Source: Hyphomonadaceae bacterium
GTDB lineage: Bacteria; Pseudomonadota; Alphaproteobacteria; Caulobacterales; Aquidulcibacteraceae
Assembly (NCBI GenBank): GCA_019753175.1
Contig: JAIELK010000002.1
Location: 1-64,000 of the forward strand
Direction of reading: 5' to 3'
Length of the DNA stretch: 64,000 nt
The notes beneath the pieces were generated by a model. It did no database searches and was not told the DNA's origin. It saw nothing but the letters and a program-made list of their open reading frames with translations. A program made the position numbers and the translations under genes. Shown here piece after piece: positions 1 to 7,306 of this stretch; the first letter of the stretch is position 1, and each line of letters opens with the position of its first letter.

Positions 1-113
1 TTCTTGAAGCTTCAGCTTGAAGCGCGCCCCGCTCTCCCGCCTGCGCGAGAGCATGATGTACAAGATCGCGAAACCGGCAACGCAGCGCGCGTGGGCCGGG
101 CAAAGGCGCGTCT

Positions 114-2393
114 TCACAGAAAGCTGTACGGATCCACATCAATCTGAACGCGCACGGCGCTGTGCAGCTTCACGCGCGCGGACCAGGTCGACAGAAAGGC
201 GCTGACATCGACGCCGCGATTGGCGCGGATCAGGAAGCGGCGGCGGTGCATGCCGCGGATCACCGCGAGCGGCGCCGGCGCTGGCCCCCAAAGGTCGAGC
301 CCATCGACGTTCGGCGCCTTTTCGCCCATTGCTTTCGCCGCATCGTTGGCGAGCTTCTCGTCCGGCGCCGATACGATCACCGCCGCAAGCCGCCCGAACG
401 GGGGCATGCGCGCGGCTTCGCGCTCGGCGATTTCGGCGGCGAAGAACGCGTCGCGATCCTGCGCGGCGAGCGCCTGCATCACCGGCTCGTCCGGCGCATA
501 GGTCTGGATCAGCGCCCTGCCCTTCTTCTCGTGTCGCCCGGCACGGCCCGCCACCTGGCTCACCAGCTGAAACGTGCGCTCGCCGGCGCGCAGATCGCCG
601 CCTTTCAAGCCGAGGTCAGCGTCGATCACGCCGACAAACGTGAGGTTTGGAAAGTTGTGACCCTTGGCCACGATCTGCGTGCCGATCAGAATGTCGATCT
701 CGCTTGCCTCCATGCGCGCCACGAGCTCGCGCACGGCTTCGCCGTTCGGCGTCGTGTCGGAGGAAAAGATCTCTATGCGCGCATTCGGAAAGAACGTGCG
801 CACCTCCTCCTCGATGCGCTCCACGCCGGGACCGATCGAGGTGAAACTGTCGGGCGTCTGGCATTCGGGGCACGCCTTCGGTTTCGGCATCGAGAAGCCG
901 GTGAGATGACACACCAAACGCCCGGAATATCTGTGCTCGACCAGCCATGCGTCGCTATCGGGCGACTTCATGCGATGACCGCAAACACGGCAAAGCGTCA
1001 GCGGCGCGTAGCCGCGGCGGTTCATGTAGAACAGCGATTGCTCGCCGCGCAGCATCGCCTCGGCGGCGGCCTGCATCAGCTTCGGCGAAATCCAGCGGCC
1101 CTTCTCGGGCGGGTCGAGCTTCATGTCGACCAACCCGACGTCGGGCAGTTCCGCCGCGCCATGCCGCGCCGGCAGCTGCACGTGCGCGTAGCGGCCGGCC
1201 TGCGCGTTCACCAGCGTTTCGAGCGAAGGCGTTGCGCTGGCGAGGATCACGGCGCATTGACCAAGCTTGGCGCGCGCCACCGCGAGATCGCGCGCTTGAT
1301 AGATGACGCCCTCCTCCTGCTTGTAGGACGGATCGTGCTCTTCATCGATGACGATCAGCTTCAAATTCGGATACGGCAGGAAGAGCGCCGAGCGCGCGCC
1401 GAGGATCAGCCGTGCACGGCCGGCCGCCACTTCGCGCCAGGCGCGGCGGCGCGCCTTGTGCGCGATCGCCGAGTGCCACTCGACCGGCGCAACGCCAAAG
1501 CGTGCTTCGAACCGCGCCAGCGCCGCTTGGGTCAGCGCGATCTCCGGCAGCAGCACCAGCACTTGCGCGGCGGGATCGCCGCGCAAGGCTTCGGCGGCGG
1601 CTTCGAGATAGACTTCGGTCTTGCCCGAACCGGTGACGCCATCGAGCAGCGCGACATGAAAGCCGCCGGCGCGCACGTGGGCGCACACCGTTTTGGCGGC
1701 GGCCCTCTGAATCTCCGAGAGCGCCTTGCCCTCACGCTCGATCTCCGGCGCCGGAAACGGCGGGTCTTCGCTGATCTCCAGCTTCGCCAGCGCGCCGCAA
1801 TCGACCAGGCCCTTCACCACGGCGGACGATGTGTCGGCGCGGCGCGCGAGTTCGGCGGCGTTGACCTGTTCCTTCGCCGCTTCCTCCAACACGCGACGGC
1901 GCGCTTCAGTGACCTTGGGCGGCACGGCGCCGGTCGGCGTCAGCACGCTATGCGTCGGCGGCGGCAGCAGCGCTTCGGGCGAACGCACCACCATGCGCAG
2001 AATGTCGCCGGGCGGACGCACCAGATACTTCGACGCCCAATCGATGAACGCGCGCGTTACTTCCGGCAGCGGCGACCCGGGCAGCACTTCCGCGATCGCC
2101 TTGAAATTGGCGGCGCCAGGGTGGTCGCGCTCAACCGCCCAGATGACGCCGCGCACCAGACGCGGCCCGATTGGCGCGATCACGTGCATGCCGGGTTGGA
2201 GCGCAAGCGATCCAAGCGCGCGATAGTCGAACGGCTCGGGCAGCGGCAGCGGAAACAGCACCGCCACCTTGTCGAGCGTGTCGTGAACGAAGTCCGCGCC
2301 TTCCTCCGCCACCGCAAACAACGGCCCGGCAGGCAGCGGCGCGCGCTGCGGCTTCAGCGCATTGAGGGCGCGGCGGCGGGCTGTGGAGGACAT
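114..2393 (-). CDS. priA: Primosomal protein N' (replication restart helicase PriA)
   Basis: PriA is the 3'-5' DNA helicase that recognises abandoned forks and reloads the replisome. The 759-residue product has the 3'-DNA-binding N-terminal region, Walker A GVTGSGKT at about 252-259, the DEEHD Walker B box at 350-354, and a zinc-binding insert with paired cysteines (CRVCGH, CPECQ) at about 465-515. The C-terminal half carries the helicase motifs GTQIVAKGHNF and QVAGRAGR. Length matches full-size alphaproteobacterial PriA. The ATG at 2393 leaves about 40 residues before the conserved core, so the true start could lie slightly further in. It is last in its direction before the window edge and divergent from xerC, a neighbour pair common in alphaproteobacteria. 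Confidence 0.97.
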   Translation of the reverse strand: MSSTARRRALNALKPQRAPLPAGPLFAVAEEGADFVHDTLDKVAVLFPLPLPEPFDYRALGSLALQPGMHVIAPIGPRLVRGVIWAVERDHPGAANFKAIAEVLPGSPLPEVTRAFIDWASKYLVRPPGDILRMVVRSPEALLPPPTHSVLTPTGAVPPKVTEARRRVLEEAAKEQVNAAELARRADTSSAVVKGLVDCGALAKLEISEDPPFPAPEIEREGKALSEIQRAAAKTVCAHVRAGGFHVALLDGVTGSGKTEVYLEAAAEALRGDPAAQVLVLLPEIALTQAALARFEARFGVAPVEWHSAIAHKARRRAWREVAAGRARLILGARSALFLPYPNLKLIVIDEEHDPSYKQEEGVIYQARDLAVARAKLGQCAVILASATPSLETLVNAQAGRYAHVQLPARHGAAELPDVGLVDMKLDPPEKGRWISPKLMQAAAEAMLRGEQSLFYMNRRGYAPLTLCRVCGHRMKSPDSDAWLVEHRYSGRLVCHLTGFSMPKPKACPECQTPDSFTSIGPGVERIEEEVRTFFPNARIEIFSSDTTPNGEAVRELVARMEASEIDILIGTQIVAKGHNFPNLTFVGVIDADLGLKGGDLRAGERTFQLVSQVAGRAGRHEKKGRALIQTYAPDEPVMQALAAQDRDAFFAAEIAEREAARMPPFGRLAAVIVSAPDEKLANDAAKAMGEKAPNVDGLDLWGPAPAPLAVIRGMHRRRFLIRANRGVDVSAFLSTWSARVKLHSAVRVQIDVDPYSFL

Positions 2394-2450
2394 GCAGCGC
2401 TGAATCTAGGGCGCGCGGGGATTCGAGGGAAGCGGGAAGCCGCGGGGGGG

Positions 2451-2702
2451 TCAGTCTAGCCGCTTCGCCTGACGCTCTACGGCTCGGTAGATCGATTGTA
2501 TGGTGGGCGCCGCCCCCAACTCTTCTATCGGGATGGTTACGTCGTACTTTTCCTCAATCTTGGAAATCGCCGCGCCGACTTCGCGCCAGCTCGAAGCGAA
2601 GGTCGTCAGCAAATCAACGTCGTCGGCCATGTCGGCGGGCGCGAGGCCGAGCGCATGGGCCACGATCGCCCGAATTTCGGAGAATCTATCTTGCTCTACC
2701 AT
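2451..2702 (-). CDS. Acyl carrier protein-like small protein
   Basis: An 83-residue acidic protein with the size and helix pattern of an acyl carrier protein. A helix I-like segment is followed by ASSWREV at 36-42, where carriers normally have DSL, then an acidic amphipathic stretch (KIEEKYDV) as in ACP helix II-III. Ser38 sits where the phosphopantetheine-bearing serine would be, but the preceding Asp is replaced by Ser, so modification is uncertain. The start follows the GGAGGAG ribosome site, which overlaps the stop of the upstream dehydrogenase remnant, so the two were probably co-translated. It may serve a small acyl-transfer pathway or be a leftover of one. No partner synthase is in the window. 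Confidence 0.6.
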   Translation of the reverse strand: MVEQDRFSEIRAIVAHALGLAPADMADDVDLLTTFASSWREVGAAISKIEEKYDVTIPIEELGAAPTIQSIYRAVERQAKRLD

Positions 2703-2713
2703 GCAGCTCCTCC

Positions 2714-3031
2714 TCAGTCGTCGCTTGTCGCATTCACCTCGAACTGGCGGCGCACCGAGTCAAAGTCGATCCTTTCGAGCCGAGAAAACTCGCCGATGCC
2801 GGCATTGTTGACCAAGAGAGCGACGGGTTCGCCCGCAAGGCGCTGTACCAGAGCCGCAAGAGTCGTGTCATCGGTAACATCGACGCCCGACTCCACACGC
2901 ACGCCAAGCGCGTCGAGCGCCAGCGAGCTTTTCCTACAAACGGCAACCACCGAGCCGCCGCGCGCGGCGAGTTGGCGACAGAATTCGAGTCCGATGCCAC
3001 GGTTGGCTCTCGTGATCACTGCACAGCCCAT
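2714..3031 (-). pseudogene. Truncated short-chain dehydrogenase/reductase remnant
   Basis: The product resembles the N-terminal half of an SDR-family NAD(P)-dependent oxidoreductase: a Rossmann start ending in NRGIG, an internal NNAG motif, and a segment (FEVNA) that normally leads into the catalytic Ser and YxxxK helices. Those are missing because the frame ends in TGA after about 105 residues, whereas family members have about 230-250. The first glycine of the TGxxxGxG cofactor motif is also changed, reading TRANRGIG. The ATG at 3031 has AGGAG nine bases upstream; the frame is open further upstream but without SDR similarity. I infer a decayed gene left in front of the acyl-carrier-like gene. 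A functional short domain cannot be excluded. Confidence 0.65.
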
Positions 3032-3135
3032 GTCTTTGCACTCCTGGTCGGTTCGTTGTACCCAACCTGTCATCGACGCGGCAGGCAACCGTGCACCCAC
3101 CCCTTCTTCACCATTCGTCAGTACACTCCACCCCC

Positions 3136-4038
3136 ATGTCCGCCGCCGCCCTGCTTGCCCAATGGATCGCATATCTGCGCGAGGAGCGGCGGTTTGCCGC
3201 CAATTCGCTCGAGGCCTACCAGCGCGATGTCGCGGCGTTCCTCTACTTCCTCGCCGGCCATCTCGGCGGCGAGCCCTCTGCGCATGACCTCGCCCAGCTC
3301 GAACCGCGCGATCTGCGCGCCTATCTGGCCTATCGCCGGCAAGGTGCGGACGCGCTCTCCGATCGCTCGATATCGCGCGCGCTCGCGGCGATCCGCAGCT
3401 TCTATCGCTATCTCGAACGCCGCCATGGGCTCACCAACGCGCGGCTGCAGCTGGTGCGAGGGCCAAAGTTGAAGCGGTTGTTGCCGCGGCCGGTCTCAGA
3501 AGATGGCGTTCAGGCGCTGATGCACACGACCGACAGCGACAGCTGGATCGGCATGCGCGACGCCGCGCTGATCACCTTGATCTACGCTGCGGGCCTCCGC
3601 ATCAGCGAAGCGCTGGCGCTGACCGGCGCCGATCGCCCGCTCCAGGCCGCGCTGCGGATCACGGGCAAAGGCGGCAAAGAACGCGTCGTCCCGGTGCTTG
3701 AGGCCGCCCGCGAGGCGATCGAATCCTACGCCGCCACATGCCCTTTCGCACTCACCGCCGACGCGCCCCTCTTCCGCGCAGCGCGCGGCGGGGCGATGAC
3801 ACCACGCATGGCGCAAGCGGTGTTGCAGCATCTGCGCGAGCGCTTGGGGCTGCCTTCGTCAACGACTCCGCACGCTCTCAGGCACGCATTCGCCACCCAT
3901 CTGCTCGCCAACGGTGGCGATCTGCGCGCGATCCAAGAGCTGCTCGGACACGAGTCTCTGTCGACGACTCAGGGCTATGCGAGCGTCGAAGTGAAAAAAA
4001 TTTTTGCGCTGTACCAGCGTGCGCATCCGCGCGCGTGA
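3136..4038 (+). CDS. xerC: Site-specific tyrosine recombinase XerC
   Basis: XerC acts with XerD at dif to resolve chromosome dimers. The 300-residue protein has an N-terminal SAM-like DNA-binding domain (about 1-95) and a C-terminal catalytic domain. The tyrosine-recombinase residues are visible: Arg155 in GLRISEAL, Lys178 in TGKGGKE, His246 and Arg249 in PHALRH, His272 in LLGHESLSTTQ, and the nucleophile Tyr281. The ATG at 3136 is preferred over an in-frame ATG at 3091, because it gives the family's usual N-terminus (AQWIAYLREERRF). The lack of phage or island genes beside it and the priA context argue for the housekeeping enzyme rather than a mobile integrase. Confidence 0.93.
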   Translation: MSAAALLAQWIAYLREERRFAANSLEAYQRDVAAFLYFLAGHLGGEPSAHDLAQLEPRDLRAYLAYRRQGADALSDRSISRALAAIRSFYRYLERRHGLTNARLQLVRGPKLKRLLPRPVSEDGVQALMHTTDSDSWIGMRDAALITLIYAAGLRISEALALTGADRPLQAALRITGKGGKERVVPVLEAAREAIESYAATCPFALTADAPLFRAARGGAMTPRMAQAVLQHLRERLGLPSSTTPHALRHAFATHLLANGGDLRAIQELLGHESLSTTQGYASVEVKKIFALYQRAHPRA

Positions 4039-4260
4039 TCAAAATCGAGTCGCGCGACACCGCTGCGAGCCTTGAAAAATAAGGGCGAGCGAGATGTTGC
4101 ACAGCATTCGCGCAGATAAAAAATCGATGCTGCAGAAAAAATCGCGAGATTGCTTGTAGTTACGCTTTGTCAAGCCTAATCGCACAAAAAAACACACGGA
4201 GAGTCAAACAACTCCCGTCCAACCCAAGTACCAACACTAGTAAAGATGAGGAAACGAAGA

Positions 4261-4484
4261 TGGCTAAGAAGGTAAAGAAGGCCGCGAAGAAGCCGGCCGC
4301 TCGCAAGGCTCGCAAGACCGTCCGCAAGGCGGCTCGCAAGACCGTTCGCAAGTCCGCGAAGAAGTCGGCGAAGAAGCCGGCTCGCAAGACCGCCCGCAAG
4401 ACGACCCGCAAGGTCGCTCGCAAGACCGCCCGCAAGCCGGTCCGCCGCGCGCGCAAGGCTGCGAAGCCCGCCGCTGCGATGTAA
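4261..4484 (+). CDS. Histone H1-like Lys/Arg/Ala-rich DNA-binding protein
   Basis: A 74-residue, extremely basic low-complexity protein built from Lys, Arg, Ala, Thr and Pro in short repeats such as RKTARKA and KKSAKKPA, ending KPAAAM. This is the composition of bacterial histone H1-like tails (Hc1/Hc2, AlgP type), which bind DNA non-specifically and compact the nucleoid. There is no globular domain. The start at 4261 has a GAGGAAACG ribosome site. An in-frame upstream ATG at 4167 would add residues of unlike composition and is rejected. The gene stands alone, preceded by about 220 bases of AT-richer DNA and followed at once by a strong terminator, suggesting an independently and highly expressed unit. 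Confidence 0.8.
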
Positions 4485-4495
4485 ATCGCGACAGC

Positions 4496-4530
4496 AAGAG
4501 GGGCGCCTGGGGGCGCCCCTCTTCGCTTTC
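4496..4530 (+). terminator. Intrinsic terminator of the histone-like gene
   Basis: A perfect 12-bp GC-rich inverted repeat (arms 4496-4507 and 4512-4523) with a 4-base loop is followed by a pyrimidine-rich CGCTTTC tail. It starts 11 bases after the stop codon of the histone-like gene, the expected position for a rho-independent terminator on the plus strand. The T-tract is short, so termination strength is uncertain. Confidence 0.8.
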
Positions 4531-4649
4531 AAGCACAGGCTTCAATTCATCGAGGTCGAATGCGTTCTCCGGTCATCAGAAGCCCACGCTCCCGCATCGA
4601 ACGCCGCCGACTGACCTCTCTCAAACTCAAACGATAAGTTAAGCGCCGA

Positions 4650-5177
4650 CTACGCGACGGCGTTGAGCGCCCAGCGCGCAACGCCTGGATAAGGCGGCTC
4701 CTGGGTGTCAACGAAGCCGCTGCGCGCCAGCGTGTGCGCGGCGCCAGCATCTTCGGCGTCGAGGTGCACGACGATGCGGCTCGCGCCGTTCTCGAACGCC
4801 CAACCCGACAAAGCGCGCACCGCCTCCGCGCCGTAGCCGCGGCCGCGATACTCGGGCATCAGCCCGAACGCGAGTTCGACTTCACCGTCGATGTCGGGCC
4901 GGCCGATCAGGGCGGCGATGCCGACAAGCCGCGGCGGCGCGCGTTCGCCCTCGTTGGCCAGCATCATCCAGCCGTACCAGCCCTCCCCTTCCGGGTCCTG
5001 CGCGAGATTGGCCGCCGCCCAGTCGAGCGCCGCAAGTTCGAACGGCGACGGCGGCCACAACGGCTCATGCATCACGGCGATGGCGTTGAAAAAGGCGCTG
5101 CGGCTCCCGGCCTGCAGCGCGGCCAGGTCCTTGTCGAGCGCCAAGAGCGCCAAACGCTGCGCGGTCACTACCAGCAA
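4650..5177 (-). CDS. GNAT-family N-acetyltransferase
   Basis: A 175-residue protein of the RimJ/RimL-like GNAT group, which transfers acetyl from acetyl-CoA to an amine. The acetyl-CoA pyrophosphate-binding loop is visible as EYRGRGYGAEAV at about 108-119, followed by the helix and strand ending in ARSGFVD near the C-terminus. The substrate cannot be read from sequence. The GTG/ATG choice at the 5' end is unsure, since the N-terminus (MLVVTAQRL) begins right at the conserved region. It is convergent with the histone-like gene and divergent from the antitoxin gene. Confidence 0.75.
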   Translation of the reverse strand: MLVVTAQRLALLALDKDLAALQAGSRSAFFNAIAVMHEPLWPPSPFELAALDWAAANLAQDPEGEGWYGWMMLANEGERAPPRLVGIAALIGRPDIDGEVELAFGLMPEYRGRGYGAEAVRALSGWAFENGASRIVVHLDAEDAGAAHTLARSGFVDTQEPPYPGVARWALNAVA

Positions 5178-5287
5178 ACCGTCCTCCCTCGCCTGCGGCG
5201 GAGGTACTCAACACTGATGCGGGCTCGGGCGCAAAGTGAGCAATGCGAAATGTTCACAAGGGCGGGGGTTTACAGCGCCGCGCAAAA

Positions 5288-5325
5288 GTAATACCATCGC
5301 CAATGTAGGTATTACAGGTATTACC
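5288..5325 (+). promoter_or_regulatory. Probable autoregulatory operator of the antitoxin-toxin operon
   Basis: The octamer GTAATACC (5288-5295) is repeated in inverted orientation as GGTATTAC at 5308-5315 and again at 5317-5324, immediately before the antitoxin ATG at 5326. The direct copies are 9 bp apart and the inverted pair is centred about 20 bp apart. AbrB-like antitoxins typically bind such repeats as dimers to repress their own operon. The role is inferred from position and symmetry. The last copy covers the expected ribosome-binding position, so translation could also be affected. Confidence 0.6.
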
Positions 5326-5559
5326 ATGACGACCGTCACTACCAAGGGGCAGGTTACGATCCCCAAGCCTGTGCGGGAGCGCTTAGGGGTGAAGCCCGGC
5401 GATAAGGTGAGCTTTGAGCTTGCCGCCGACGGGCGAGTCGTCATCGCGAAAGCGAAGCCCAAGGGAAGGCCGAAGCCGAGCCGGTTCGCGACGCTGCTTG
5501 GTCATGCCGGCCCGGGGATGACGACGGACCAGATCATGGCGCTGACGCGCGGCGAATGA
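5326..5559 (+). CDS. AbrB/MazE/SpoVT-family antitoxin
   Basis: A 77-residue protein with an N-terminal swapped-hairpin AbrB domain: TTVTTKGQVTIPKPVRERL then GVKPGDKVSFEL then ADGRVVIAKA (about 2-45). The C-terminal tail, rich in Lys, Pro and Arg, is the part that normally binds and blocks the toxin. The ATG at 5326 begins directly at the conserved domain; an upstream in-frame ATG at 5236 would run through the operator repeats and is rejected. The stop overlaps the toxin start in an ATGA arrangement. Expected role: neutralise the PIN toxin and repress the operon through the repeats just upstream. Confidence 0.87.
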   Translation: MTTVTTKGQVTIPKPVRERLGVKPGDKVSFELAADGRVVIAKAKPKGRPKPSRFATLLGHAGPGMTTDQIMALTRGE

Positions 5560-5957
5560 CGACGTTCGTCGACACAAACGTCCTGCTCGATGTCGCTACT
5601 AACGATCGCACCTGGGCCGCCTGGTCGCTGCAACAACTTGAGGCGGCCGCGATCCTTGGACCGCTCGCCATCAATGACGTCGTCTATGCCGAACTTTCAG
5701 TGCGCTACGCGCGCATCGAAGACGCTGACGAGTTCTTCAAGCTCGCCGGCCTCGTGCACAAGACGATCCCGCGCGCGGCGCTGTTCCTCGCCGGCAAGGC
5801 GTTCCGGAAGTATCGCGCTGGCGGCGGCGTGCGTACGGGGGTGTTGCCCGACTTTTTCATCGGCGCGCACGCAGCGGTGCTGGACGCACCCCTGCTCACG
5901 CGCGACGGCGCCGGCTTTCGCACGTACTTTCCGAAGTTGCGGCTGATCGCGCCTTAG
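5556..5957 (+). CDS. PIN-domain toxin (VapC-like ribonuclease)
   Basis: A 133-residue PIN-domain protein. The acidic Mg-binding residues of the family are in place: Asp6 in FVDTNVLLD, Glu46 in YAELS, Asp99 in LPDFFIGAHA and Asp117 in LLTRDGAGF. VapC-type toxins use these to cut tRNA or rRNA when the antitoxin is degraded. The frame is complete and coupled by a 4-base ATGA overlap to the AbrB-type antitoxin. The RNA target is unknown. Confidence 0.87.
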   Translation: MTTFVDTNVLLDVATNDRTWAAWSLQQLEAAAILGPLAINDVVYAELSVRYARIEDADEFFKLAGLVHKTIPRAALFLAGKAFRKYRAGGGVRTGVLPDFFIGAHAAVLDAPLLTRDGAGFRTYFPKLRLIAP

Positions 5958-5980
5958 GCATTGCCTCAATGGGGTTGATC

Positions 5981-7297
5981 CTAGGTCTCGCAGTTCAGCA
6001 CCCAGCCGACTTGCTCCATCGCCGAATCAATCGGCGATGTCGCGGATCCGAAGTAGAAAAACGTCGGACTGATTCTCGCGCTTTCAATTGCGTTTGCCGC
6101 GTCCTCGCCCAGCCAAACCCTAAATTCTTGGCGGCGTTGCTCCCAATTTTGTGAACTGATCGTGCAGGCTATCAACCACGCCAAGAGTCGCATTTGCCTC
6201 TGCTCAGGGCTTCGATCGAGGGACCAAAATTTCTTGGCGAGATCCCCGCTTCTCAACCCGCCGACAAAACCTCGAAAGAGCTCCCTATCAGAAGCTTCCA
6301 ATCCCACTAGGCACCCGAAAAGCGCAGCCCAACCTCGGCTGGTAGCGGCTCTCAAGCACAACGAAAGCCTTTCGGCACATCTCTCGAGGCGCCGGAGTCG
6401 TCCGGACGACCCGCCAAGCGCGATTAGGCATGCCGTCGCCGCAGCATCCACACAATCGACATACGATCCATCCTCCGCGAGAATCCCGTCGGCGACTAAC
6501 CCCTGTCCTTTGAGTTTCTCAATAAGGTACCGTTTGTCCGCCGATGGGTTCTGAATGCCTATCCAATAATTGAAAAACTTGGCGAGGTATTCTTCTACGT
6601 CATAGCCCGCTCCGAATTGATGTTTGAGCAGGCAAACCAAGTTTTTGCGGTCAATAGCGACCACAAAAACAATGCCTGGAATTGCCAGAAGATGTTTGAC
6701 CGATTCGAGAAACGTTGCGGCCCAAGTGGGATTCGACCGGTCAAGTTCGTCTACCAGAACAACCAGCGGAAACGATTCAGGCGACTCACTCTTCGCGGCA
6801 TCAACAAGGTCAGTCAGAGCAGACCGCGCCTTCGCCAACTCTCTCCTACCTAACTTCTGCGAATCTCCGGCGCGAAATAGGCTGTCTACCTCTTCGTCTA
6901 TCGGACCCAACAACCGATCCCACTCTTCTGAGCCGGCTCTGAGTATTGCCTTGGCACTAATTCGCGCGACCACGGGCAGCAGTCGCTTTGTAGCTGCCTT
7001 CATTCGCTCCAGCGTAGCTGCTTCCGGTTTCCGCTTGTTGAGGTCAACAACAAGGTCTTCAAGCAGTACCACAAGAGGCTGTTCGACGAAGTCTGACTCC
7101 CAGGCGTTGAAGTACACGCACCCGAGTCCTGCCTCTTGAAGGTGAGCCTGCAGGTTGGTGAGGAAGTATGTCTTGCCAGACCCAAACTCCCCTTCAATTC
7201 CGATCACCGCCCCCGCGTGGTGATTCTTGATTATCGGCACCAACCGTTCGGCAAGAGCCTTGCGGTTCAGTACGTCGTTGGTCCATCGATTCGACAT
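5981..7297 (-). CDS. KAP-family P-loop NTPase
   Basis: A 438-residue predicted ATPase. It has Walker A GEFGSGKT at 36-43, the KAP-type signature YFNAWESDF at 62-70, and Walker B VVLVDELDR at about 179-187 followed by FVVAIDRKNL. Unlike many KAP proteins I see no transmembrane pair between Walker A and B, so it looks soluble. KAP NTPases are patchily distributed and some take part in phage exclusion; the role here is unknown. It starts 9 bases after the lpd stop on the same strand, with only a weak ribosome site, so it may ride on the odh transcript. Its codon use is visibly less GC-biased than its neighbours, suggesting transfer. Confidence 0.82.
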   Translation of the reverse strand: MSNRWTNDVLNRKALAERLVPIIKNHHAGAVIGIEGEFGSGKTYFLTNLQAHLQEAGLGCVYFNAWESDFVEQPLVVLLEDLVVDLNKRKPEAATLERMKAATKRLLPVVARISAKAILRAGSEEWDRLLGPIDEEVDSLFRAGDSQKLGRRELAKARSALTDLVDAAKSESPESFPLVVLVDELDRSNPTWAATFLESVKHLLAIPGIVFVVAIDRKNLVCLLKHQFGAGYDVEEYLAKFFNYWIGIQNPSADKRYLIEKLKGQGLVADGILAEDGSYVDCVDAAATACLIALGGSSGRLRRLERCAERLSLCLRAATSRGWAALFGCLVGLEASDRELFRGFVGGLRSGDLAKKFWSLDRSPEQRQMRLLAWLIACTISSQNWEQRRQEFRVWLGEDAANAIESARISPTFFYFGSATSPIDSAMEQVGWVLNCET

Positions 7298-7306
7298 TCC
7301 ATGAGG

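Noticed and set aside
30-53. Hairpin with arms GCTCTC and GAGAGC downstream of priA
   Set aside because: Only six base pairs with a ten-base loop and no T-run, so not a convincing terminator.
1-54. Minus-strand reading frame open from an ATG at 54 to the window edge
   Set aside because: Only 18 codons are visible, with no ribosome site and no recognisable sequence; it could be the start of a gene beyond the edge but cannot be supported.
162-2459. Long plus-strand frame opposite priA
   Set aside because: High-GC shadow: it is Arg/His-rich and low in hydrophobic residues, and priA on the other strand has all its motifs.
3136-4038. xerC as a mobile-element integrase
   Set aside because: No attachment repeats, tRNA or phage genes beside it; the priA neighbourhood and N-terminal sequence fit housekeeping XerC.
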